A stretch of 64,000 nt of DNA from Microbacterium sp. zg-Y818 (GCF_030246905.1 NZ_CP126741.1:1054001-1118000), one strand, 5' to 3'. Counted from the stretch's first letter, positions 1 through 8,242 are shown. Translations and numbers: made by a program. The notes: generated from the sequence alone by a model not told the origin.

Positions 1-1125
1 GAGACGTTCGCCGGCGCCACCGCCGAGCAGATCCGCAACCGCATCAAGACCGTGCTGCAGATGGCGGTCGTGCTGACGTACGGCGCCTCGATGCCGGTCG
101 TGAAGATGGGGCGCATGGCGGGGCAGTTCGCCAAGCCGCGCTCGAGCGACACCGAGACCCGCGGCGACGTGACGCTGCCTGCCTACCGCGGCGACATCGT
201 CAACGGCTTCGACTTCACCGCCGGGTCGCGTCAGCCCGACCCCGCGCGGCTGCTGAAGGGCTACCACACCGCGGCATCCACCCTGAACCTCATCCGTGCG
301 TTCACGCAGGGCGGGTTCGCGGACCTGCGCGAGGTGCACAGCTGGAACAAGGGCTTCTCGTCGAACCCGGCGAATCAGCGGTATGAGCGCCTGGCGACCG
401 ACATCGACCGGGCCATCAAGTTCATGGAGGCGGCCGGAGCCGACTTCGACGAACTGCGGCGCGTGGAGTTCTACACCGGCCACGAAGGCCTGCTGATGGA
501 CTACGAGCGCCCCATGACGCGCATCGACTCGCGCACCGGGACGCCGTACAACACCTCGGCCCACTTCCTGTGGATCGGGGAGCGCACGCGCGACCTCGAC
601 GGCGCGCACGTCGACTACTTCTCCCGCATCCGCAACCCCATCGGGGTCAAGCTCGGCCCCACGACCTCGACGGACACGGCGCTGAAGCTCATCGACAAGC
701 TCGACCCCGAGCGGGAGCCCGGGCGCCTGACGTTCATCACGCGCATGGGTGCGGGCAAGATCCGCGACGCGCTGCCGCCGCTGCTGGAGGCCGTGAAGGA
801 CTCCGGCGCGACACCGCTGTGGGTGACCGACCCGATGCACGGCAACGGCATCACGACCCCGACCGGGTACAAGACGCGTCGCTTCGATGACGTCGTCGAC
901 GAAGTGCGCGGGTTCTTCGAGGCGCACCGCGCCGTGGGGACGTTCCCGGGCGGCATCCACGTCGAGCTCACCGGTGACGACGTGACCGAGTGCCTGGGTG
1001 GGTCGGAGATGATCGACGAGGCCACCCTCGCGACGCGCTACGAGTCGCTGTGCGACCCGCGCCTGAACCACATGCAGAGCCTGGAGCTGGCGTTCCTCGT
1101 GGCCGAGGAGCTCGAGAAGCGCTGA
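1..1125 (+). CDS. aroG: Class II 3-deoxy-7-phosphoheptulonate (DAHP) synthase, 5' end missing
   Basis: First enzyme of the shikimate pathway, condensing phosphoenolpyruvate with erythrose 4-phosphate. The frame is open from base 1, so the N-terminus lies outside the window; about 374 residues are visible of the roughly 440-470 usual for plant/actinobacterial class II enzymes. Class II hallmarks are MGRMAGQFAKPRS near visible residue 37, GPTTSTDTALKLID in the middle and WVTDPMHGNG, which belong to the PEP and metal site. The C-terminus ending LAFLVAEELEKR is normal. It is convergent with the kinase gene. In M. tuberculosis the class II synthase AroG (Rv2178c) also lies next to pknL, which supports the assignment. 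No frameshift is seen. Confidence 0.95.
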   Translation, partial: ETFAGATAEQIRNRIKTVLQMAVVLTYGASMPVVKMGRMAGQFAKPRSSDTETRGDVTLPAYRGDIVNGFDFTAGSRQPDPARLLKGYHTAASTLNLIRAFTQGGFADLREVHSWNKGFSSNPANQRYERLATDIDRAIKFMEAAGADFDELRRVEFYTGHEGLLMDYERPMTRIDSRTGTPYNTSAHFLWIGERTRDLDGAHVDYFSRIRNPIGVKLGPTTSTDTALKLIDKLDPEREPGRLTFITRMGAGKIRDALPPLLEAVKDSGATPLWVTDPMHGNGITTPTGYKTRRFDDVVDEVRGFFEAHRAVGTFPGGIHVELTGDDVTECLGGSEMIDEATLATRYESLCDPRLNHMQSLELAFLVAEELEKR

Positions 1126-1143
1126 GCCCCGGCCCGGGTCGGG

Positions 1144-1179
1144 CGGTTGCGTCGCCCGCCCGCTGGGTGGACGCAACCG
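1144..1179. terminator. Hairpin downstream of DAHP synthase gene
   Basis: A perfect 10-base stem (CGGTTGCGTC at 1144-1153 with GACGCAACCG at 1170-1179) encloses a 16-base loop. There is no T run, so it is either a weak terminator or part of the repeat element that follows. It lies between convergent genes, 19 bases after the aroG stop. Confidence 0.4.
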
Positions 1180-1300
1180 GCCCACTGCATTGCGCGCACG
1201 GGGCCGTTCGCGACGACTGAGCGCGTGCGCGGGTCAGCGTCGATTCGGTGGACGCAGACGGCCCACCGGGCGCCCGCGGAGGGTCCCGTTGCGACGACGG
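1166..1300. repeat. Imperfect tandem repeat, about 55 bases twice with an 81-base period
   Basis: The copies at about 1166-1220 and 1247-1300 both start GGTGGACGCA, continue with CGGCCCAC and end with a CCGTT-CGACGAC block. The first copy overlaps the right arm of the hairpin at 1144-1179. The element fills the space between convergent aroG and the kinase gene. It looks like an extragenic repeat; a function as a transcription stop is possible but unproven. Confidence 0.5.
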
Positions 1301-1304
1301 AAGG

Positions 1305-3233
1305 TCAGCCGGTGACGCGAAGAGTGATGGAGGTCCCCGGGAGCTGCCACGAACCTGCTTCCGGTGACGTGTTGCTCACGGTGAAGATGCCCCATGCGAT
1401 CTCCGGCAGCGCTGTGCCCGGCTCGAAGCCGGCGTTGGCGAGAGTTCTCATCGCTTCGGCGACGGTGGAACCGGTGACGTCGGGAACCTGAATGGGCTGA
1501 GGCCCCTTCGACACCACGAGGGTGACGGTGTCGCCCGGGCGCAGGGGGCCGTCCACGTCGGCCACCCCGAGCACGCGACCCTTGTCGATGTCGCTGCTCC
1601 ACTCGCCGATCGTGTCGGATGCCACCAGCAGCCCGACCTCGTCCAGCGCGCGGGTGGCGGACTCCACGGACGTGTTGCCGACGTCGGGCACCGCTCCGGC
1701 CGAGACGGTCAGCGACGCGATGTCGTCCTGCCTCACGGCGCAGCCCTCGGCGCAGTCCACCGGGTCGCCACCGTCGCGCGGGGTGATGGATGCCGCGAGC
1801 ACGACGTCGCGTTCGACGTCGTCACGGAACTCCCGCGCGACCTCGTCCTGCACCCGCACGATGTTCTGGTCCAGGTACTCCCGGGCCTGCGCCTCGGACA
1901 TTCCCGCCAGGGCGGTGATCGAGACCTCCGCCGGCCCACGGGAGACGAAGACGGTGACGGGGCTCTCCTGGTCCACGCGCGAGCCCGGTGTGGGCTCGGT
2001 GCGGATGACCTGGCCCGCGGGCACCTCGAGGTTGTTCTCGCCGGTCTCCACTGCCTGCAGCGTCTCGACGGCAAGGGTCGCCTCGGCATCGGCGAAGGTC
2101 ATCCCGATCACGTCGGGCACGCCCACCTGAGAGCCGGGGCCGGACCCGAACCACCAGCCGGCCCCTGCGGCGAGACCCGCCAGCAGCAGCACCACGGTCA
2201 CGAGCCAGCCGCCCTTGGCGGCGTTGCGCTGCGTGCGTCGGCGCAGCCGCGTGGAGTTGTCGACGTCAGAGGTCACCGTGGGGGCGGTGAAGGCCCCGGG
2301 GAGCACCTTGGTCATCTCCCCGGAGTCGAGCACGTCCTCCTCGGACACCACGCCGATGGGCGCGGTGCGCACCACCTGCGGTGCGACGCCCAGCGACCGC
2401 TCGATCTCGCGCAGCCGGTCGAGCATCTCGCGTGCGTCGGAAGGGCGCTCGTCGGGGTCGCGCTCCGTTGCCCATAGCACCAGCTCGTCCAGCGGCTCGG
2501 GCACCCCGGGGTTCTTGGCGCTCGGGCGGGGGACCGAGTCGGTCGCGTGCTGGTAGGCGATCTGCATCGGCTGCTCGCCCTTGTAGGGCTGCTCACCGGT
2601 GAGCATCTCGTACAGCATGATGCCGAGGGCGTAGATGTCGCTGCGGGCGTCGGCGCTGCCGCGCGTGACCAGCTCCGGCGCCAGATAGGCGATCGTGCCC
2701 AGCAGCATCTGGCCGGTCGCGGTGTTGGCCGTCGTCGCGCGGGCGAGGCCGAAGTCTCCGATCTTGATGCGACCGTCCTCGGCGAGCAGCACGTTCTCGG
2801 GCTTGACGTCGCGATGGACGATACCGGCTCGGTGCGCCGCGGCCAGGCCCGACAGCACGGCATCCATGATCGTGATGGTCTGGGGCACGGTCAGTCGGCG
2901 CTGCTCGCGCAGCAGGTCGCGCAGCGTGATGCCGGGGAGGTACTCCATGACCAGGTACGCCATGTCGCCGTCCTGGCCCTGGTCGAACACGTTCACCACG
3001 TGCGGGTCGGCCAGCCGGGCGGCGGCGCGCGCCTCTTGGATGAACCGGCTCTGAAAGATCGAGTCGTCGGAGAGATGCCCGTGCATCACCTTCAGAGCGA
3101 TGCGCCGCTCGAGCCGCAGGTCGGTCGCGACGTAGACCGTGGCCATACCGCCACGGGCGATGCGAGCACGCACGCGGTACCGGCCGTCGACCAGACGGCC
3201 GATCAGCGGGTCCGTCTGCTGGCTCGTGCTCAC
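1305..3233 (-). CDS. pknL: PASTA-domain Ser/Thr protein kinase (PknL type)
   Basis: Membrane receptor kinase of 642 residues with a GTG start. The cytoplasmic kinase domain (about 18-280) has the glycine loop, catalytic Lys48 in IALKVM, HRDVKPEN with Asp142, and DFG at 160-162. A single membrane segment lies at about 342-361. Four extracytoplasmic PASTA repeats follow (about 371-433, a degenerate one 434-513, 514-577, 578-642). PASTA repeats bind muropeptides or lipid II in related kinases. Its place beside the class II DAHP synthase and a Rv2175c-like gene matches M. tuberculosis pknL, although that kinase lacks PASTA repeats. A sequence TAGACT ends six bases before the GTG, suggesting a leaderless mRNA. 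The second PASTA unit carries Cys494 and Cys498. Confidence 0.93.
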   Translation of the reverse strand: MSTSQQTDPLIGRLVDGRYRVRARIARGGMATVYVATDLRLERRIALKVMHGHLSDDSIFQSRFIQEARAAARLADPHVVNVFDQGQDGDMAYLVMEYLPGITLRDLLREQRRLTVPQTITIMDAVLSGLAAAHRAGIVHRDVKPENVLLAEDGRIKIGDFGLARATTANTATGQMLLGTIAYLAPELVTRGSADARSDIYALGIMLYEMLTGEQPYKGEQPMQIAYQHATDSVPRPSAKNPGVPEPLDELVLWATERDPDERPSDAREMLDRLREIERSLGVAPQVVRTAPIGVVSEEDVLDSGEMTKVLPGAFTAPTVTSDVDNSTRLRRRTQRNAAKGGWLVTVVLLLAGLAAGAGWWFGSGPGSQVGVPDVIGMTFADAEATLAVETLQAVETGENNLEVPAGQVIRTEPTPGSRVDQESPVTVFVSRGPAEVSITALAGMSEAQAREYLDQNIVRVQDEVAREFRDDVERDVVLAASITPRDGGDPVDCAEGCAVRQDDIASLTVSAGAVPDVGNTSVESATRALDEVGLLVASDTIGEWSSDIDKGRVLGVADVDGPLRPGDTVTLVVSKGPQPIQVPDVTGSTVAEAMRTLANAGFEPGTALPEIAWGIFTVSNTSPEAGSWQLPGTSITLRVTG

Positions 3234-3239
3234 GCGTAG

Positions 3240-3245
3240 AGTCTA
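3240..3245 (-). promoter_or_regulatory. Putative -10 element of the kinase gene (leaderless)
   Basis: TAGACT on the minus strand ends 6 bases before the GTG start. No Shine-Dalgarno sequence fits in that space, so transcription probably starts at or next to the start codon. No convincing -35 is visible. Confidence 0.5.
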
Positions 3246-3301
3246 CGGACGGCGCAGCCGCTCCCCGAGTAGCGGCTCACCCTCGCCGCCGCCGGTTGTG
3301 G

Positions 3302-4516
3302 TCATCCGAGCGCGGCCAGCCACGCGTACGCCTTCTCTTCCCAGTCGCCGTAGCGGTGGGGATAGGCCGAGACCTGCACCGCCTGGGCGGCGTCGGTGAA
3401 TGCAAGGGCTTCCCATCCGGGTGTGTCCAGCAGGCCACGGCTGTCGGCTCCGTTGGGGTCGGACGGCCCTCCGAAGAACACCCGGGCGGCGCGCTCGACA
3501 TCGCGCACCTGCTCCGGCGAGCCCCAGCCCTGGCTGGGACGCTGCTGGAAGACGCCCAGCGAGTCCCGGTCGCCCCAGTCCAGATTGCGCAACCACGATT
3601 CGACCATGCCGGTCGCCAGAGCGATCGCGATGCCCCGGTCGGGCACCCCCAGCTCCCGACCCACGCTGATGATCGTGCGGGCGTTCGCGGCTTGTTCCGC
3701 GTCGAGGCCCGCGACCGAGGCAGCCGGGATCTTCACGGTCTGACCCGGATAGATGATCGAGGAGCGATCCATGCCGTTGGCGGACAGCAGCGCGTCGAGC
3801 GACACGCCGTAGCGCGAGGCGATCCCGGTCATCGTGTCGCCCGCCGTGATCTCGTGCGACGCCGCAACGGGAGCAGCGGGAGTGGGGGGAGCCGCAGCGG
3901 GGGCGACGGATGCCGCGGGCTGCATGCCCGCGCCGGGCAGCGCGAGCGTCTGCCCGGGATAGATGACCGAGGACCGGTCCATTCCGTTGGCAGCCAGCAG
4001 CGCGTCGGTCGGCACCCCGTGTCGCGACGCGATGGCGCTCATGGTGTCGCCGGCGACGACCGAGTAGGTCCCGGCAGGGGGTGCCGCGGGCGCGACGGGT
4101 GCGGCGGCGGGCGCGGCCAGCTGGATCGTCTGACCGGGCATGATGACCGACGACCAGGTCAGAGAGTTCAGGGCGAGCACATCGGCCACCCGCAGCCCGT
4201 GCGCCGCTGCGATCGAGCTGATGGTGTCGCCCGGTTCGACGACATGGGTGGTCGGCGCCGAGGACGTGGCGGGCAGCGCGCGCCCGACAGGAAGGGATTT
4301 GCTGCCGGCGGACGCCGGCGCGACCGTCGCATCGCGCAGCACGGGGTGGGGCGTGACGGCGTGGGCGGCCTGGCCGGACGTGAGCAGCAGCGCGAGTGAC
4401 CCTGCCGCAGCGGCCGGCCAGTTTCGGCGGACGGCTGCTGCGGTGGTCGATACGAGAGGGGATGAAAGCCGGGGTGCGGCGGCGGGGGCCGGCGCGAGGG
4501 CGCGGTGTCGTCGCAT
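3302..4516 (-). CDS. Secreted protein with three LysM repeats and a lysozyme-like C-terminal domain
   Basis: 404 residues. The ATG at 4516 was chosen over the longer frame because AAGGAG precedes it. An Arg-rich N-terminus and a hydrophobic Ala-rich stretch (about 35-58, ending near AHA) look like a signal peptide. Three LysM repeats follow, each with a GDT(I/M)xxIA core and an (I/M)PGQT or YPGQT end; they bind peptidoglycan N-acetylglucosamine. The last about 130 residues contain GMVESWLRN and SLGVFQQRPSQGWG, as in actinobacterial cell-wall proteins with a transglycosylase/lysozyme-like fold, so wall remodelling is likely. Ala/Pro linkers join the repeats. It diverges from the Rv2175c-like gene. 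Confidence 0.85.
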   Translation of the reverse strand: MRRHRALAPAPAAAPRLSSPLVSTTAAAVRRNWPAAAAGSLALLLTSGQAAHAVTPHPVLRDATVAPASAGSKSLPVGRALPATSSAPTTHVVEPGDTISSIAAAHGLRVADVLALNSLTWSSVIMPGQTIQLAAPAAAPVAPAAPPAGTYSVVAGDTMSAIASRHGVPTDALLAANGMDRSSVIYPGQTLALPGAGMQPAASVAPAAAPPTPAAPVAASHEITAGDTMTGIASRYGVSLDALLSANGMDRSSIIYPGQTVKIPAASVAGLDAEQAANARTIISVGRELGVPDRGIAIALATGMVESWLRNLDWGDRDSLGVFQQRPSQGWGSPEQVRDVERAARVFFGGPSDPNGADSRGLLDTPGWEALAFTDAAQAVQVSAYPHRYGDWEEKAYAWLAALG

Positions 4517-4554
4517 GGTGAGGTCTCCTTCGGGGAACCCCCGCCACGCTGTCA

Positions 4555-4617
4555 CGGAAGTGAATATGGGTCAACGCGAGTGACGCAAGTGACCCCTGTG
4601 AATGATGAGATTCTCAT
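4555..4617. promoter_or_regulatory. Repeat-rich control region between the divergent LysM and Rv2175c-like genes
   Basis: Three copies of the 9-mer CGnrAGTGA occur at 4555-4563, 4575-4583 and 4584-4592. GGGTCA (4568-4573) and TGACCC (4590-4595) form an inverted pair across the last two copies. A separate 13-base palindrome, ATGAGATTCTCAT, lies at 4605-4617. TTGACC on the minus strand (4569-4574) could be a -35 for the LysM gene. The arrangement suggests an operator, but the regulator is unknown. Confidence 0.4.
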
Positions 4618-4659
4618 GAAGCGGCCGGACCCATCCCGACTGGATGCCATCATGGGAGG

Positions 4660-5013
4660 GTGACCGGCGACACCACCTCTTCGCGCATCGAGACCACCTG
4701 GCTGACACTGCCTGAACTCGTCGAGACCCTCGGCGAACCATTGGGCCGGGTGAGGCGTCTCATCGACGAGTACCACCTCGTGGCATCCCGTCGCACCGGC
4801 AAGCTGGCGGTGCCCGAGGTGTTCATCGTGGACGGGCACCCGCTCTCTTCGCTGCGGGGAACGGCGATCGTGCTGCACGACGCCGGATTCACCGACGATG
4901 AGGCGATCGACTGGCTTCTCGACCACGACGACTCGATCGGTCTGCCCCCGATCGAGGCGCTTCGCCGGGGCCGCAAGGCCGAGGTGCGCCGGGTCGCCCA
5001 AACGCTCGCCTGA
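4660..5013 (+). CDS. Rv2175c-like winged-helix DNA-binding protein
   Basis: 117 residues with a GTG start. The sequence TWLTLPELVETLGEP begins a winged-helix region, followed by DGHPLSSLRGTAIVL and a helical C-terminus, as in M. tuberculosis Rv2175c, a DNA-binding protein known as a substrate of the neighbouring kinase PknL. Here too a PknL-like kinase gene is close by, so a kinase-regulator pair is a reasonable inference. A GGGAGG directly abuts the GTG, too close for a normal ribosome binding site, so the mRNA may be leaderless or the true start may be a little downstream. It is convergent with the prenyl synthase gene. Confidence 0.85.
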   Translation: MTGDTTSSRIETTWLTLPELVETLGEPLGRVRRLIDEYHLVASRRTGKLAVPEVFIVDGHPLSSLRGTAIVLHDAGFTDDEAIDWLLDHDDSIGLPPIEALRRGRKAEVRRVAQTLA

Positions 5014-5048
5014 TCAGCGCGCTTGGCGATCAGCGCGAGTCGGCTTGA

Positions 5049-6149
5049 TCAGGATGATCGAGCCGTCGCGGCGCGCGCGAGGTCCCGCAGCTCGCCGAGG
5101 GCGGCATCGCCCAGGTGCGCCCCGCGCAGTGCCCGGTCGGCCTCAGCGGCGTAGGCGGAGATGAGAGCCTCCACGCGGTCCAGGGCGCCCGAGTCGATGA
5201 TCGTGCGCTGGAGTGCGCCGATCTGCTCCTGGTCCAGCTGCGGGTCGCCGATGAGTTCATCCAGCGTGCGCCGCGCGCTCACGGGGAGCGCCTCGCGAGC
5301 GTAAGCGATGAGCACGGTGCGCTTTCCTTCGCGCAGATCGTCTCCGGACGGCTTGCCGGTGACCGCAGCATCGCCGAACACGCCCAGCACGTCGTCGCGC
5401 AGCTGGAACGCCATGCCCACGGGGTGACCGAACTCCGCCAGCGCGGCGTGCTGCTGCGGGTCCGCGCCGGCGAGGGCTGCCCCCACCAGAAGCGGCTGCT
5501 GCACGCTGTAGCGGGCGGATTTGAGGGATGCCACGCGCAAGGCCCGGTCTGCGTGCTCACCGTCGGGGGACTGCCGGAAGGCCGCTTCCTCGGCGATGTC
5601 GAGGAACTGTCCGATCGTGACGTCGCGCCGCATGAGCGCGTACTCCCGCCGCGCGGCGGCGGCGCGGGCGGCATCGGCGGCCGAGATGAGCCCTTCTTCG
5701 AGCAGGTCGTCGCTCCACGCGACCAGCAGATCACCCAGCAAGATCGCCGCGGAGCGGCCGAAACCCGCCTGATCGCCCAGCCAGCCGGCATCGCGGTGCC
5801 CTGCCTCCAGCGCGCGATGCGCCGACGGGCGCCCTCGCCGGGTGTCGGAGTTGTCGATGAGGTCGTCATGCACCAGCGCGGCCGCCTGGAAGATCTCCAG
5901 CGCCGCAGCGGCGGCGATGACCTCCGGCGGGGCATCCCCGGGGCGCCGGCCACCGGCCTCGGCCACAGCCCGCCATCCGGTCACGCAGAAGCGGGCGCGA
6001 AGGCGCTTTCCCCCGCCGACGGCGCCGACACCCGCCTCGATGAACGACACCGCTTCCGGCCCCTCTGCGCGGGCGGCATCCCGCTGGTGTGTGAAGAAGG
6101 CGATCAGTCGCTGTGAAACAGCCTCGATGGGATCCGCAGTAGGCGACAC
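5049..6149 (-). CDS. Polyprenyl (geranylgeranyl-type) diphosphate synthase
   Basis: 366 residues with a GTG start. Trans-isoprenyl diphosphate synthase that adds isopentenyl units to an allylic diphosphate. The first Asp-rich motif is HDDLIDNSDTRRG, the second is FQLRDDVLGVFGD, and GGGKRLR near residue 50 binds the diphosphate. The corresponding gene in M. tuberculosis (idsA2, Rv2173) occupies the same place next to Rv2175c. Chain length cannot be read safely; products could feed menaquinone, carotenoid or undecaprenyl precursors. A minus-strand TAGGCT ends six bases before the GTG, so the mRNA is probably leaderless. A DUF3040 gene diverges from it. Confidence 0.93.
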   Translation of the reverse strand: MSPTADPIEAVSQRLIAFFTHQRDAARAEGPEAVSFIEAGVGAVGGGKRLRARFCVTGWRAVAEAGGRRPGDAPPEVIAAAAALEIFQAAALVHDDLIDNSDTRRGRPSAHRALEAGHRDAGWLGDQAGFGRSAAILLGDLLVAWSDDLLEEGLISAADAARAAAARREYALMRRDVTIGQFLDIAEEAAFRQSPDGEHADRALRVASLKSARYSVQQPLLVGAALAGADPQQHAALAEFGHPVGMAFQLRDDVLGVFGDAAVTGKPSGDDLREGKRTVLIAYAREALPVSARRTLDELIGDPQLDQEQIGALQRTIIDSGALDRVEALISAYAAEADRALRGAHLGDAALGELRDLARAATARSS

Positions 6150-6155
6150 GGGCCT

Positions 6156-6161
6156 AGCCTA
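6156..6161 (-). promoter_or_regulatory. Putative -10 of the polyprenyl synthase gene (leaderless)
   Basis: TAGGCT on the minus strand, with 6 bases to the GTG start and no room for a ribosome binding site. It is back-to-back with the plus-strand TAGAAT at 6179-6184. Confidence 0.45.
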
Positions 6162-6178
6162 GTTCTCGACGGCACGGT

Positions 6179-6184
6179 TAGAAT
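6179..6184 (+). promoter_or_regulatory. Putative -10 of the DUF3040 gene
   Basis: TAGAAT lies 32 bases before the ATG at 6217. This leaves a short leader that holds the ribosome binding site AAGGGGG (6206-6212). Confidence 0.45.
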
Positions 6185-6216
6185 CGATGCCTATTGGGAC
6201 CTCACAAGGGGGATGC

Positions 6217-6591
6217 ATGCCACTGTCCGAACAGGAGCAGCGCCTGCTCGATGAGATGGAACGCCATCTCATGCGCAACGACGCCGACGTGGTGAGCGCG
6301 CCCCGCGATGGGCGCACGCTCAGCTATCGCAACATCGTCTACGGCACGGTTCTCGTGCTTCTCGGCCTCGGCGGCCTGATCGCGGGGGTATCGACCGGAT
6401 TGGTCGCCATCGGCGTCGTCGCCTTCATCGTCATGCTCGGCGGTGTCGTGCTGGCCGTCACCCCCACACGGGGCTCGGGTCGTGCGCCGGTGGATGGGTC
6501 CCGAACCCGCCCGGGCACTCCTCCACGCTCCTCCACTTCGTTCATGGATCGCATGAACGAACGCTGGGATCGCCGCCAAGACCGGCACTGA
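6217..6591 (+). CDS. DUF3040 small membrane protein
   Basis: 124 residues. The ATG at 6217, giving MPLSEQEQRLLDEMERHL, has AAGGGGG just upstream and matches the usual DUF3040 N-terminus, so the ten extra codons of the longer frame were dropped. Two adjacent hydrophobic segments (about 40-60 and 63-84) form a hairpin in the membrane. The C-terminus is Arg/Pro/Ser-rich. The family (Rv2169c in M. tuberculosis) is common upstream of the actinobacterial dcw cluster; its function is not known to me. A strong terminator follows. Confidence 0.88.
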   Translation: MPLSEQEQRLLDEMERHLMRNDADVVSAPRDGRTLSYRNIVYGTVLVLLGLGGLIAGVSTGLVAIGVVAFIVMLGGVVLAVTPTRGSGRAPVDGSRTRPGTPPRSSTSFMDRMNERWDRRQDRH

Positions 6592-6604
6592 CCTCTCGAA
6601 ACGC

Positions 6605-6638
6605 AAGAGCACCGACCTCAGGGTCGGTGCTCTTTTTT
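6605..6638 (+). terminator. Rho-independent terminator between the DUF3040 gene and mraZ
   Basis: Perfect 11-base stem GAGCACCGACC (6607-6617) with GGTCGGTGCTC (6622-6632), a 4-base loop, and a run of six T at 6633-6638. Leading A's pair with the first T's. It insulates the dcw cluster from upstream transcription. Confidence 0.92.
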
Positions 6639-6690
6639 CGTGCGTTTGCGGCTCCTCGGGGTGGCCGACGGGCAATGTCGGAGGTTGGTG

Positions 6691-6721
6691 TAGTGAAGTG
6701 GAGGGAAGTGGAGTAAAGTGG
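6691..6721 (+). promoter_or_regulatory. MraZ boxes upstream of mraZ
   Basis: AAGTGG occurs at 6696-6701, 6706-6711 and 6716-6721 with an exact 10-base period, preceded by a related TAGTGA at 6691. MraZ in other bacteria binds short G-rich direct repeats of this type in its own promoter. One turn of DNA per repeat fits a ring-shaped oligomer contacting one face. This implies autoregulation of the dcw operon. Confidence 0.8.
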
Positions 6722-6758
6722 CGCTACCTGGCGGGGCCGGACTAAGGGGGTGGTGGAG

Positions 6759-7190
6759 ATGCTGTTGGGCACCCACACTCCCAAGCTCGACGACAAGGGC
6801 CGCGTCATCCTCCCGTCGAAGTTCCGGGACGACCTCGGTCCGGGCGTCGTCATCACGCGCGGCCAGGAGCGCTGCCTGTATGTGTTCAGCACCGCCGAGT
6901 TCGAGCGCGTGTACGAGCGCATCCGCGAAGCGCCCCTGACCAACAAGCAGTCCCGCGACTTCCAGCGCATGTTCCTCTCGGCCGCCAGCGCCGAGAAGCC
7001 CGACAGCCAGAACCGCATCACCATCCCGCCGCCCCTGCGTGCGTACGCCAACCTCGACCGCGAGCTGGTCGTCACCGGTGTCGGCGCACACGCCGAGATC
7101 TGGAACGCCGACGCGTGGAACGCGTACGCCGAAGGAAACGAAGACAGCTATTCCGACATGGAGGAGGAGGTGATCCCGGGCCTCTTCTGA
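6759..7190 (+). CDS. mraZ: Transcriptional regulator MraZ
   Basis: 143 residues. The ATG at 6759 ([15 protein letters not shown]) was chosen because AAGGGGG (6744-6750) sits 8 bases upstream and the family starts this way; two in-frame GTG codons lie just before it. Two AbrB/MraZ-type half domains are visible, one with [14 protein letters not shown] and one with [13 protein letters not shown]. MraZ is a nucleoid-associated DNA-binding regulator of the dcw cluster. It follows its predicted binding repeats and is the first gene of the cluster. Confidence 0.97.
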   Translation: MLLGTHTPKLDDKGRVILPSKFRDDLGPGVVITRGQERCLYVFSTAEFERVYERIREAPLTNKQSRDFQRMFLSAASAEKPDSQNRITIPPPLRAYANLDRELVVTGVGAHAEIWNADAWNAYAEGNEDSYSDMEEEVIPGLF

Positions 7191-7252
7191 GCCTCGATCG
7201 TGACTCCCAGCCGCACGCCCTGACACACTTCCCCGGTGCCAGGTCGGAGCGG

Positions 7253-8242
7253 ATGGGGATCAGGATCGAGGACCACGCCCTTCACATCATGGAAGCCCGC
7301 GACATCCACACCCCCGTCATGCTCGAGCGCTGCGTCGCGCTGCTCGGGCCGGCCCTGCAGCACGAGGGAGCCGTCTTCGTCGACGCCACGCTCGGCATGG
7401 GCGGCCACTCCGAGGCGATGCTCGAACGGTTCCCCGAGGCCCAGCTGATCGGGCTGGACCGCGACACCGACGCCCTGCGCATCGCGGGGGAGCGGCTCGC
7501 GCGCTTCGGAGACCGCGTCACGCTCGTCCACACCGTCTACGACGGCATCGCCGAGGCCGTGGCATCCACGGGTCGGAAGACCGCTGACGCCATCCTGTTC
7601 GACCTGGGCGTCTCGTCTCTTCAGCTCGACGAGGCGGACCGGGGCTTCGCGTACGCACGGGACGCGCCGCTGGACATGCGCATGGACCAGACCGCGGGGA
7701 CGACCGCGGCCGACATCCTCGCCACGTACGGCGAGGGCGACCTGCGCCGCATCTTCGAGCGGTACGGCGAAGAGAAGCTCGCCGGCCGCTATGCCCGCGC
7801 AATCATCGAGGCACGCCGGACGGAGCCGATCACGCGGTCCGGCCGGCTCGTCGACATCCTGCAGGCGGCGACCCCCGCCGCGCTGAAGAATGCCGGCCAC
7901 CCCGCCAAGCGCGTGTTTCAGGCGCTGCGGGTGGAAGTCAACGCCGAGCTGTCGGCGCTGGAACGCGCCATTCCTGCGGCCCTGGGCCTGCTCCCGGTCG
8001 GCGGGCGGATCGTGGTGCTGTCGTATCAGTCCCTCGAGGACCGCTTGGTCAAGCGCGAGCTCGCTGCGGCGACGACCTCGACTGCGCCGGCCGGTCTGCC
8101 GGTGGAACTGCCCGAACATGCCCCGCGCATGAAGCTGCTGGTGAAGGGTGCCGAGCTCGCCACCGCCGAGGAGCGGGCCCGCAATCCGCGGGCAACGCCC
8201 GTGCGGCTGCGCGCCGCCGAACGACTGCGGGAGGACGCATGA
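7253..8242 (+). CDS. rsmH: 16S rRNA (cytosine1402-N4)-methyltransferase RsmH
   Basis: 329 residues from the ATG at 7253, or 317 from the ATG at 7289 ([11 protein letters not shown]), which is closer to the family N-terminus. The start is uncertain because neither has ideal ribosome binding site spacing. The SAM-binding motif is [11 protein letters not shown], followed by [16 protein letters not shown] and DMRMDQ, all typical of RsmH (MraW). It methylates C1402 in the ribosomal P site. It overlaps the FtsL-like gene by ATGA (8239-8242), implying translational coupling. Confidence 0.96.
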   Translation: MGIRIEDHALHIMEARDIHTPVMLERCVALLGPALQHEGAVFVDATLGMGGHSEAMLERFPEAQLIGLDRDTDALRIAGERLARFGDRVTLVHTVYDGIAEAVASTGRKTADAILFDLGVSSLQLDEADRGFAYARDAPLDMRMDQTAGTTAADILATYGEGDLRRIFERYGEEKLAGRYARAIIEARRTEPITRSGRLVDILQAATPAALKNAGHPAKRVFQALRVEVNAELSALERAIPAALGLLPVGGRIVVLSYQSLEDRLVKRELAAATTSTAPAGLPVELPEHAPRMKLLVKGAELATAEERARNPRATPVRLRAAERLREDA

